From positions 1 to 35,908 of the forward strand of contig CAYMYI010000034.1 in the NCBI GenBank assembly GCA_964394585.1: a stretch of DNA of 35,908 bases. The letters run 5' to 3'. A program made the translations under genes and the position numbers. The notes beneath the pieces are model-generated. The model was not told the DNA's origin. It saw only the letters and a list, made by a program, of their open reading frames with translations, and made no database searches. This document shows, in pieces, positions 16,398 to 23,315 of the stretch. This DNA comes from CAYUJH01 sp964394585. Lineage in GTDB: Bacteria > Bacteroidota > Bacteroidia > Cytophagales > Flammeovirgaceae. Position 1 is the stretch's first letter; the number at the start of each line of letters is the position of its first letter.

Positions 16398-17126
16398 CTA
16401 CTTATTCGCCAGTTCCATTTCAAATAAGTTGCTCAGGTGGCGCAATAGCTTTGTTTCCACTTCTTGCATGGGCTGAGGACTCCCCAATTCGTTGGCTAGG
16501 GAGGTAACAGCCTTATCGGCAATGCCACAGGGTACAATATGATTGAAGTACTCTAAGTTGGTATTCACATTAAAAGCAAAGCCATGCATGGTAACCCACC
16601 GGCTTGTTTTTACCCCTAATGCACAAATTTTCCGTGGGTTTCTCTGCTGCTCGTAATCGAGCCAAACCCCAGTCAGTTTATCAATCCGTCCGGCTTGAAT
16701 GCCATACTCTGCCAATGTACGAATTACGGCTTCTTCTAAAAAGCGTAGGTATTTATGAATATCCGTAAAAAAGTTATCGAGGTCTAAGATAGGATACCCT
16801 ACAATTTGTCCTGGACCGTGGAAGGTAATATCCCCCCCCCGATTGATACGAAAAAACTCGATGCCTTTTTCGCGCAGCCCTTCTTGATTAAGCAGCAGGT
16901 TGCCCTCCATGCCAGATTTTCCTAGCGTGTATACCGGAGGATGTTCGCAAAAGAGCAAATAGTTTTCCGTAGGAAGAGGCGCGGTATTATTGTCTTCCCG
17001 CTTTCGGTTTTCCATTTTTTGGGCAATAATACCATTAAAGAGTTCGGTTTGGTAGTCCCACGCTTCGGCGTACGACATTTGCCCTAAATGCTGAAATAGT
17101 GTGATTTTGTTGGGGTGTTTATACAT
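16398..17126 (-). CDS. lipB: LipB, lipoyl (octanoyl)-ACP:protein octanoyltransferase
   Basis: LipB moves octanoate from acyl carrier protein to a lysine of lipoyl-dependent enzyme subunits, the first step of lipoate synthesis. The signature RGGDITFHGPGQIVGYPILDL is complete, as are CEHPPVYTLGKSG, KICALGVKTSRWVTMHGFAFN with the catalytic Lys, and HIVPCGI with the catalytic Cys. I prefer the start MYKHPNK (17126), because the ten residues before it (MIVSQHSGST, from 17156) look like leader sequence; the longer form has 252 residues. The gene starts 32-62 nt after the ABC1-family gene on the same strand and may be cotranscribed with it. A run of nine G (16832-16840 on the other strand) encodes the RGG of the active-site motif. 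LipA is not in the window. Confidence 0.9.
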   Translation of the reverse strand: MYKHPNKITLFQHLGQMSYAEAWDYQTELFNGIIAQKMENRKREDNNTAPLPTENYLLFCEHPPVYTLGKSGMEGNLLLNQEGLREKGIEFFRINRGGDITFHGPGQIVGYPILDLDNFFTDIHKYLRFLEEAVIRTLAEYGIQAGRIDKLTGVWLDYEQQRNPRKICALGVKTSRWVTMHGFAFNVNTNLEYFNHIVPCGIADKAVTSLANELGSPQPMQEVETKLLRHLSNLFEMELANK

Positions 17127-17188
17127 CGTGCTTCCGCTGTGTTGTGATACAATCATACTGTATCACAAAAAAAGGAAAAACTCTTGGT

Positions 17189-18871
17189 TTAGTCTCCATT
17201 TCGGAAAAACGAGATAAACAAGAAAAAACCCAGCACTCCTGCCATAATGAATCCGATAAGGCTAATATAGGAAACACCGCCAGAGGTAGTGAGGGAGTCG
17301 GAAAGCGGTGCATTAAGGCTAATGGAAGAGGCAATCAGCATTGCCCCTATCAAAATAGCCAAAATGAGTTTTTTACTGATTACATCGAAGCGGTGCAAGA
17401 TAGGCTCATAGCCATGGTGCTCAATGTTGATATACAGTTTCCCCTTCCGAATTTTTTTAATAATGTCCTTTGTTTCTTGTGGAAGGTTGTAGCCTAACGA
17501 TAACAGCTTAGTGAACGAGTAGTAAAGGTCGGAGCTGATGTTTTCAAAAGAAAACTCTTCTTTGAGCACCTTAGCCCCGTACGGTTTAATGGCTTCTAGC
17601 GCATCGAATGTAGGGTTGAGTACTTTGCCAATGCCTTCTAAGATGGCAAGCGCTCGCAAGATTAAGAAAATGGAACCGGGCATTTCAAGGCGATGCCGAT
17701 AAATGAGTTTCTGTAACCGACGGGTGAAATCCGCCATAGTGGCGTTATCGGCATCAAATATGATAAAATCTTCAATCAAACTATTCAAATCGGCTTCGAA
17801 GACCTTCATTTCTTCAATCTCACTATTGACCGCCAAGCGCCGTAGGTTTACTGCTAACCCTCGCGGATTGCGCTGGGCTACACTCAAGAATGCACCGGCA
17901 AAAGCAAATTTTTGCCGTTTCGAAATTTTACCCACCATCCCAAAATCAATCAGCACGATTTTGCCATTGGGTCGCACCAAAATATTGCCGGGGTGTGGGT
18001 CCGCGTGGAAAAATCCAAAATCGAAAATTTGAGTAAGGTAAATTTCCATGCCCGTTCGTGCCAGCGATGCCGGGTCAATTCCCCATGAGAGTAAGCGCTC
18101 TGTATCGGTAACCTTACAGCCACTCACAAACTCAATGACCAAAACACGGCTTGTAGAAAACGCTTGATACGGTTTCGGGATATAAAATTTAGGGTGCTCG
18201 CCGTATAACTTTCGGAACTGTTCCATATGCCGCAGTTCACTCAAGTAATCGAGCTCGGTAAGCATACTTTTTTCGAATGCCGCTACCACCTCTAAAGGAT
18301 TTAAAATCCCCGCGTTGATAAAGTTATTCTCGGTTAGTTTCACAAACTGACGCAGTAACTCTAAATCTGCCTTTACCTTATCATTCACCTTGGGGCGTTG
18401 TACTTTCACTACTACGTCGTCGCCATTGAGTAACTTAGCGCGATACACTTGCCCAATGGAAGCCGACCCAAGGGGCTGTTCATCAAAGTAAGAGAATAGC
18501 TCATCAATGGGCTTTCCGAGTTCTTCTTCGATAATCTGCTTGGCAACCAATACCGAGAAGGGAGGTACCTTATCTTGTAGTTTCTCAAATTCTTTGATGA
18601 GGTTATCGGGCAGTAGGTCGGGGCGATTACTCAGAAGTTGCGCTAGCTTAATAAAAGTAGGCCCGAGTTCTTCAATCACTAGGCGGATCCGCACCCACAA
18701 GTTCAGTTCTAAGGGTTTATCGCGGCGTACTAATTGGGCAATACGCTGGTTCGAAATCAGGCGGATTAATGGAGTATTCACGATGATTTCCTCCAGACCG
18801 TACTTCACCAAGATGCTAATCAGCTCGGGAATTCTTTTGAAGTTTCGAACGGTACGATCTATGAAATACAT
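17189..18871 (-). CDS. ABC1/UbiB/ADCK family protein kinase-like ATPase, 560 aa
   Basis: The family motifs are in order: GPTFIKLAQLLSNRPDLLP (the KxGQ region, here KLAQ), PLGSASIGQVYRA (nucleotide loop), VVVKVQRP (the Lys), ELDYLSELRHM, VLVIEFVSG, the catalytic FHADPHPGNILV and the metal-binding LIDFGMVG. Two hydrophobic segments at the C-terminus (LILAILIGAMLIASSISL and ISLIGFIMAGVLGFFLFISF) anchor it in the membrane, as in UbiB. In proteobacteria and mitochondria these atypical kinases support ubiquinone synthesis; in menaquinone-using Bacteroidota the role is less clear, possibly quinone or lipid handling. The gene lies between a phasin-like gene (136 bp upstream) and lipB (downstream, same strand). 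A promoter of the Bacteroidota type is found at 18900-18932. Confidence 0.88.
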   Translation of the reverse strand: MYFIDRTVRNFKRIPELISILVKYGLEEIIVNTPLIRLISNQRIAQLVRRDKPLELNLWVRIRLVIEELGPTFIKLAQLLSNRPDLLPDNLIKEFEKLQDKVPPFSVLVAKQIIEEELGKPIDELFSYFDEQPLGSASIGQVYRAKLLNGDDVVVKVQRPKVNDKVKADLELLRQFVKLTENNFINAGILNPLEVVAAFEKSMLTELDYLSELRHMEQFRKLYGEHPKFYIPKPYQAFSTSRVLVIEFVSGCKVTDTERLLSWGIDPASLARTGMEIYLTQIFDFGFFHADPHPGNILVRPNGKIVLIDFGMVGKISKRQKFAFAGAFLSVAQRNPRGLAVNLRRLAVNSEIEEMKVFEADLNSLIEDFIIFDADNATMADFTRRLQKLIYRHRLEMPGSIFLILRALAILEGIGKVLNPTFDALEAIKPYGAKVLKEEFSFENISSDLYYSFTKLLSLGYNLPQETKDIIKKIRKGKLYINIEHHGYEPILHRFDVISKKLILAILIGAMLIASSISLNAPLSDSLTTSGGVSYISLIGFIMAGVLGFFLFISFFRNGD

Positions 18872-18899
18872 AGTGATAGGAGAAAGATAACAACTTTAA

Positions 18900-18932
18900 C
18901 GAAAGTAGAAGGATGTGGGCAATCTACCACAA
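18900..18932 (-). promoter_or_regulatory. Candidate promoter of the ABC1-family gene
   Basis: On the leftward strand TTG (complement of 18930-18932), a 22-nt spacer and TACTTTCG (complement of 18900-18907, one mismatch to TAnnTTTG) lie about 30 nt before the start codon. Confidence 0.4.
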
Positions 18933-18962
18933 GAACTAGCCACAAAAAATGCCAGGAAATTC

Positions 18963-19010
18963 TAACGATTTCGCTGGCAAGCAGTCAGAAAAGAAAAAGG
19001 GAAATCGTTA
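18963..19010. repeat. 10-bp inverted repeat around the phasin stop codon
   Basis: TAACGATTTC (18963-18972) and GAAATCGTTA (19001-19010) are perfect inverted copies 28 nt apart; the second overlaps the last codons of the phasin-like gene. They could form the end of its transcript, although no T-run follows. Confidence 0.4.
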
Positions 19011-19334
19011 TGAAGTTACCTTCTTAGTAGTGGGCTTCGATTGCTTGAGTTTTGCCTCCAAAGCCTCTACCCTAGCTGTCAGGTCTTCAATATCTTTTGT
19101 TGTTGCAAAACTGAATGTTTTGACTACCTTTTCGGTAACGTGCTGTAATTGTGTTTCAAACTCGGAGCGTTTTGCCTCGGTATTGGCAATAAACTCATCC
19201 ACCAATTTCTTGCCCTCTTCCGTAGTGATTTTTTCTTCGCTCACTAACTTATCAATGGCTTCGCGGAGTTTATCGGCGGTGAAAGCCACAATGCCTACCC
19301 CGGTATATAGAAACTTTTTAAATAAATCTTCCAT
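19008..19334 (-). CDS. Phasin-like / polyhydroxyalkanoate-granule-type protein, 108 aa
   Basis: The small protein begins MEDLFKKFLYTGVGIVAFTADKLREAIDKLV, a weakly hydrophobic helix followed by long amphipathic and coiled-coil helices (EEGKKLVDEF, DIEDLTARVEALEAKL) and a basic Thr/Lys-rich tail (SKPTTKKVTS). This is the pattern of phasin-family or PHA-synthesis-regulator proteins, which coat polymer granules, but no PHA synthase is in the window and the same small family occurs in organisms that may not make granules. It precedes the ABC1-family gene on the same strand. Its promoter is exceptional: both promoter boxes lie in or at the edge of a perfect 38-bp palindrome (19410-19447). The name should be taken as a family resemblance, not a proven function. 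Confidence 0.65.
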   Translation of the reverse strand: MEDLFKKFLYTGVGIVAFTADKLREAIDKLVSEEKITTEEGKKLVDEFIANTEAKRSEFETQLQHVTEKVVKTFSFATTKDIEDLTARVEALEAKLKQSKPTTKKVTS

Positions 19335-19407
19335 GGTGCTCTATCTAAGATTAAAAGATGAATTTACAGGAAAAATTGAAGCATTTCAAGGCTTCAAATG
19401 GTATGCA

Positions 19408-19439
19408 CAAAGATAAATTTGTTATGCATGCATAACAAA
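19408..19439 (-). promoter_or_regulatory. Promoter of the phasin-like gene
   Basis: On the leftward strand TTTG (complement of 19436-19439), a spacer of exactly 20 nt and TATCTTTG (complement of 19408-19415) form the best promoter match in the window. The start codon at 19334 lies about 70 nt downstream. Confidence 0.75.
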
Positions 19440-19447
19440 TTTATCTT
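19410..19447. repeat. Perfect 38-bp palindrome over the phasin promoter
   Basis: The left half AAGATAAATTTGTTATGCA (19410-19428) is the exact complement of the right half (19429-19447) with no loop. It contains the -33 box and most of the -7 box of the leftward promoter, and its right end includes the stop codon of the upstream esterase gene. It can serve as an operator for a dimeric regulator, as a cruciform, or as an RNA hairpin at the end of the esterase transcript. Confidence 0.9.
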
Positions 19448-20376
19448 GTTAATGCTTCTGAAATATCTACCTCGCCGGGGCGGATACCATATTTCGATAA
19501 ATCTTTCAGTTGGTTAAGAGCCTCTTCCGCTTCGGGCAACATGCGCCAAAAGATATGCCACCAGTGAATTAGCCCATCCCACTCTTGCAGAGTAACTTCT
19601 ACGCCTGCTTTCCTGGCGGCGTCTGCTAAGCGGAGGGCGTCGTCGTAGAGCACCTCATCTTTACTTACCTGGATTAAGATTGGGGAAAGCCCTCGCAAAT
19701 CGCCATATAGTGGCGAAATAAGCGGATTGGTCAACAGGCGATGTGCCGCATACATTTCCCCCCATTTTCTCATTTTATCTACCCGCACCAACGGGTCTTT
19801 GTGAGCATTCTTTTCCACCGATTCGCCGGTAACGGCTAAGTCGGTCCATGGCGAAAGGCAAATGGTGCCCGAAGGCAGCGGCACGCTTTTATTTTTTAAA
19901 GCGATTTGCATAGAAACTGCCAATCCACCCCCTGCCGAGTCGCCCCCTACTACAATATCACGCGCATCGTACCCTTCGTTTAAAAGCCACTGATACGCCA
20001 TTACGGCATCTTCTAAGGCTGCCGGGAAGGGGCTTTCCGGGATTTTTCGGTATCCAATGAGCAAGGCAGGAAGCCCAGTGAGTTTGGCAATTTGCCCAAC
20101 CATAGAGCGGTGCGTGTGCGAAGAGCCGAGGGCATATCCTCCTCCATGTAAGTACAAAAGTACTTTTGTTTTATCGGCTTTTGTAGGAATAAGCCACTCG
20201 GCGCGAAGCCCGTCGATATGAAATGGCTTGAAATGCACTCCCCAAGGCAGCAGCATCCAAAGTGCCGAAAAGTCGAGTACGGTACGTAATTTACTCACAT
20301 CCGAGCCACGCAAAGGCAACGAAAGGCTTAGGCTGTTCAACGAAATTTTCAACAGGCTGTGTTGTAATGACGGCAT
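19441..20376 (-). CDS. Alpha/beta hydrolase, hormone-sensitive-lipase (family IV) esterase, 311 aa
   Basis: The oxyanion motif HGGG (residues 77-80, in LLYLHGGGYALGS) and the nucleophile box GDSAGGGLAV (Ser147) are typical of family IV esterases. SKDEVLYDDALRLADAAR supplies the acid and the His in LIHWWHIF completes the triad. It has the cap-like N-terminal region of the family and no obvious signal peptide, so it should be an intracellular carboxylesterase acting on short acyl esters; the true substrate is unknown. It lies upstream of the phasin-like gene on the same strand, and its stop codon is inside the palindrome that carries the phasin promoter. A link to polyester or storage-lipid turnover is tempting but rests only on position. 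Confidence 0.85.
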   Translation of the reverse strand: MPSLQHSLLKISLNSLSLSLPLRGSDVSKLRTVLDFSALWMLLPWGVHFKPFHIDGLRAEWLIPTKADKTKVLLYLHGGGYALGSSHTHRSMVGQIAKLTGLPALLIGYRKIPESPFPAALEDAVMAYQWLLNEGYDARDIVVGGDSAGGGLAVSMQIALKNKSVPLPSGTICLSPWTDLAVTGESVEKNAHKDPLVRVDKMRKWGEMYAAHRLLTNPLISPLYGDLRGLSPILIQVSKDEVLYDDALRLADAARKAGVEVTLQEWDGLIHWWHIFWRMLPEAEEALNQLKDLSKYGIRPGEVDISEALTR

Positions 20377-20718
20377 TGTTCTGTTAGATTGTAAAGGTTG
20401 ATAATTGGTACGTTAAGGTTGTAATCCGTCGTAAGGTGCTTGGAAAGAAGGTATGCTTACCCTAAATAAGACCTTCGGCTAGTTGCATTCTACAGGATAG
20501 AATATCCTAAGGTAAAAAATTTCAAATAAATCTAAATGAAATACGTAACAACATAACGCCCGCTGAACAGTTTCTGTTTCAAAAGTTGTTGTACAGCATA
20601 CGTGCATGCAAGCTGCTTATGGAAATACCTCGTATCCTTTGCGCGGTAAAAAGTACGTTTCTATGCAGTATGCTTGTTTATTAGTTTTTATCATTCACTC
20701 AAAAATCTTTACCCAACC
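20377..20718. other. Divergent intergenic region between the esterase and nfu
   Basis: No gene is seen. A small hairpin AGGATA/TATCCT with a GAA loop lies at 20494-20508. TAGTTTTT (20682-20689) and TACGTTTC (20654-20661) are one-mismatch -7 elements for nfu, without a convincing -33 box. No clear leftward promoter is found. Confidence 0.5.
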
Positions 20719-21327
20719 ATGTCAGATGTGAAATACAACAAAGAGAAACTCTACGAAACCCAAGTACATATTTATTCAGAGGCTTCGCCAAACCCCAATT
20801 CCATGAAGTTTGTCCTCAACTTTATCCTGATTGATGGCGGCGATAACTTTGATTTCCCCGACGTAGAAAGCGCTTCGACTTCACCACTAGCGCAAGAACT
20901 TTTCGAGTTGCCCTATATCGAGCGCGTATTCTTCATGAGCAACTTTGTTACACTTACCAAAAACGACTCGGTAACATGGGATGAAGCCGTACCTGAAATT
21001 CGTACGAAGCTCAAAGCATTCTTTGAGGCAAAGAAACCCATTTTTAATGAAACCCAACCCGAACAAGAAGTTATCTTAAACAACGATTCGGAAGCGGTAA
21101 AAAAAATCAAAGGGGTACTCGACGAATACATCAAACCGGCTGTAGAAATGGATGGTGGCGCAATTCAGTTCCACTCGTTCGATCCTTCAGAAGGTGTGCT
21201 GAAGGTTATTCTACAAGGCTCATGCAGCGGATGCCCTTCCTCTACGGTTACGTTAAAAGCAGGTATCCAAAATTTGATGGAACGCATGGTCCCTCAAGTA
21301 AAACAAGTGGTTGCCGAAGAAGCTTAA
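20719..21327 (+). CDS. nfu: Nfu/NifU-type iron-sulfur cluster scaffold protein, 202 aa
   Basis: The N-terminal domain (about residues 14-100) has the Nfu_N signature ASPNPNSMKFVLN and PYIERVFFMSNFVTLTK. The C-terminal domain (about 120-200) is the NifU-like scaffold with IKPAVEMDGGAIQF and the cluster-binding CSGC (Cys169 and Cys172) in GSCSGCPSSTVTLK. It would carry Fe-S clusters to target enzymes in the cytoplasm; the lipoyl synthase LipA is a known client of Nfu proteins, which is worth noting beside lipB in the same window, although the genes are 3.6 kb apart. I chose the ATG at 20719 (MSDVKYN) over a TTG 15 codons upstream because conservation begins after it and the longer leader lacks family character. 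Confidence 0.92.
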   Translation: MSDVKYNKEKLYETQVHIYSEASPNPNSMKFVLNFILIDGGDNFDFPDVESASTSPLAQELFELPYIERVFFMSNFVTLTKNDSVTWDEAVPEIRTKLKAFFEAKKPIFNETQPEQEVILNNDSEAVKKIKGVLDEYIKPAVEMDGGAIQFHSFDPSEGVLKVILQGSCSGCPSSTVTLKAGIQNLMERMVPQVKQVVAEEA

Positions 21328-21344
21328 AATTAAATAGGAACAGT

Positions 21345-21375
21345 TTCCTTACACCTTACCTTAGGGTGTAAGGAA
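21345..21375 (+). terminator. Hairpin after nfu
   Basis: TTCCTTACACC (21345-21355) pairs exactly with GGTGTAAGGAA (21365-21375) across a 9-nt loop, 18 nt after the stop codon. The T-run is poor (CATTTCTTG), so termination may be incomplete. Confidence 0.55.
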
Positions 21376-21467
21376 CATTTCTTGAGTGTATCGGTGCCAA
21401 TTCCTTCAAAAAACTTGCGAAAACCCCCAAGTTAAAGCCCTTTCAACATCCATTACAAAACTACCTT

Positions 21468-22259
21468 ATGAACTTACTTGCCCATACGATATACCCTTCG
21501 CAGCAATATCCGCTGGTGCTCCTGCATGGGTATTGTGAAGACAGAACCTTATGGCACCAGATGGCTACAAGCCTTTCCAAAAACCACACTGTAATTTGCC
21601 CAGACTTACCTGGTTTTGGGGAAAGTACGCCTTTTGCGCAAGAATCCTTTTCAATAGACGATTTCGCAGAGGAACTACATCGGCTTTTAGAGGAATCAGG
21701 TATTACGCAATGCGTAATGATTGGCCACTCTATGGGAGGGTACGTAGGGCTTGCCTTTGCCGAAAAATACCCCGAAATGCTTGCAGGCTTCGGTCTGTTT
21801 CACTCTACCGCCTTTGCAGATTCTGACGAAAAACAAGAAACCCGCACCAAAGCCATTCGATTGATCCAAGAACACGGTACGGCTAAATTTGTAGAGGGGT
21901 TGTTCCCTAGCTTGTTTGCACAAGGGACTCAAACTCCCCACCGTACCCAGCTTGATGCACTCGTACAAAAAGCGAGCACCATTCCCTCGATAACGGCTGC
22001 AGCCACTATGGAAGCCATGCGCGAACGCCCCAGCCGCTTGCACATTCTACAAGAACTTTCCGTGCCTGTATTGTATATTGTAGGGCAACAAGATACCACA
22101 GTACCAGTTGCTCAAAGTTTACAGGAATGTTTCTTGGCAAAAGATAGCACCTTGGTCGCCCTCGAAAATGCAGGTCACATGGGGATGATTGAAGCCCACG
22201 ATGTAACGGCAAAGCGCATCGACGAGTTTATGCGCTATTGTAACCGGCAAACCTTGTAG
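21468..22259 (+). CDS. Alpha/beta-fold hydrolase (MenH-like group), 263 aa
   Basis: The oxyanion strand LVLLHGYCEDRTLW, the box ICPDLPGFGES, the nucleophile elbow IGHSMGGYVGLAFAEKYPE (Ser88), the acid in VLYIVGQQDTTVP (about Asp208) and the His in LENAGHMGMIE (about His236) make a complete catalytic triad. The length of 263 residues and lack of a signal peptide fit cytoplasmic single-domain hydrolases such as MenH, BioH-like esterases or C-C bond hydrolases. The substrate cannot be chosen from sequence alone. The M42 peptidase gene starts 32 nt after its stop, so the two are probably one transcript. No promoter of the TAnnTTTG kind was seen directly upstream. Confidence 0.85.
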   Translation: MNLLAHTIYPSQQYPLVLLHGYCEDRTLWHQMATSLSKNHTVICPDLPGFGESTPFAQESFSIDDFAEELHRLLEESGITQCVMIGHSMGGYVGLAFAEKYPEMLAGFGLFHSTAFADSDEKQETRTKAIRLIQEHGTAKFVEGLFPSLFAQGTQTPHRTQLDALVQKASTIPSITAAATMEAMRERPSRLHILQELSVPVLYIVGQQDTTVPVAQSLQECFLAKDSTLVALENAGHMGMIEAHDVTAKRIDEFMRYCNRQTL

Positions 22260-22291
22260 CTTATTTGTTGTCTCACACTTATTTCTTTTCC

Positions 22292-23215
22292 ATGCAGATT
22301 CAGAACCTTTCGCTGTTGAAACAAATGTGCCAAGTGCACGCTCCTTCAGGGAACGAAATCCGAATGAAGGAATTCCTCCTCGAGTATATACAAAAACACC
22401 AACACCAGTGGGCAACGCAACCGCAAATTATTGAAGGAGATAACTTTCAAGACAATATCATTTTGGTATTTGGTAAACCGCGTACGGCAATTTTTGCCCA
22501 TATGGACTCAATCGGCTTTACGGTAAAGTACAATCGCGAGATTGTAAAAACAGGAAATCCGCGCATACAAGAAAATTTTATTCTAGTCGGAGAAGATAGC
22601 CAAGGGCCTATTGAGTGCGAAATGGACGTGGAAAACAAGAAAGTTTTTTACAAGAGTGAAAGAGAAATTGACCGAGGCACTGAACTAGTATTCAAGTGCG
22701 ATTTCCGGGAAAGCGATGAGTTTGTGCAGTCGTGCTATATCGATAACCGATTAGGCTGTTGGAATGCCCTGCAAGTTGCCGAAACACTCACCGACGGAAT
22801 CATCTGTTTTTCTTGTTGGGAAGAACACAATGGTGGTGCTGTAGGCTACCTTGCAAAATTTATTTATGAAAATTATGGCGTGCGGCAAGCACTCATTTCC
22901 GATATTTCGTGGGTAACCGAGGGGATAAAACATGGCAAAGGAGTGGTGATTTCACTACGCGACCAAGGTATCCCACGCCGTAGCTATGTGGAGCGCATCA
23001 TCCGTTTCGCGCAAGAAGCCGGCATTGCGTACCAAATTGAGGTAGAAGATGCCGGCGGCAGCGATGGTATCGAACTGCAGCGTTCGCCCTACCCGTTTGA
23101 TTGGTGCTTCGTGGGTGCTCCTGAAGACAATGTGCATACCCCCGACGAAAAAGTGCATAAGCAAGACATCCTTTCGATGGTAGCATTATATAAATATTTA
23201 ATGAAAAAATTGTAA
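22292..23215 (+). CDS. M42-family (glutamyl aminopeptidase-like) metallopeptidase, 307 aa
   Basis: The two-metal ligands of family M42 can be followed in order: His and Asp in AIFAHMDSIGF, Asp in YIDNRLGCWNAL, the Glu pair in CWEEHNGGAVGYL, Asp in ALISDISW and His in NVHTPDEKVH. The start region LLKQMCQVHAPSGNE is also typical. Such enzymes remove N-terminal residues from peptides, often as large tetrahedral cytoplasmic assemblies. At 307 residues it is somewhat shorter than the usual about 350, with the loss apparently in the insert domain. I start at the ATG at 22292 (MQIQNLS); a TTG nine codons earlier gives no family sequence. It follows the alpha/beta hydrolase by 32 nt. Confidence 0.85.
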   Translation: MQIQNLSLLKQMCQVHAPSGNEIRMKEFLLEYIQKHQHQWATQPQIIEGDNFQDNIILVFGKPRTAIFAHMDSIGFTVKYNREIVKTGNPRIQENFILVGEDSQGPIECEMDVENKKVFYKSEREIDRGTELVFKCDFRESDEFVQSCYIDNRLGCWNALQVAETLTDGIICFSCWEEHNGGAVGYLAKFIYENYGVRQALISDISWVTEGIKHGKGVVISLRDQGIPRRSYVERIIRFAQEAGIAYQIEVEDAGGSDGIELQRSPYPFDWCFVGAPEDNVHTPDEKVHKQDILSMVALYKYLMKKL

Positions 23216-23274
23216 TAAACTTATTTGTTGTGTGATTTGTTACCACATTCTGAAGCAACAACACCTTTCTATGT

Positions 23275-23282
23275 TAGCTTTG
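23275..23282 (+). promoter_or_regulatory. -7 element before the pyrophosphatase-like membrane gene
   Basis: TAGCTTTG is an exact TAnnTTTG element 33 nt before the ATG at 23316. No good TTG is found at the usual distance upstream. Confidence 0.5.
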
Positions 23283-23315
23283 TAGTTACCCTATTGTTCA
23301 CGAATCACTATTTCC

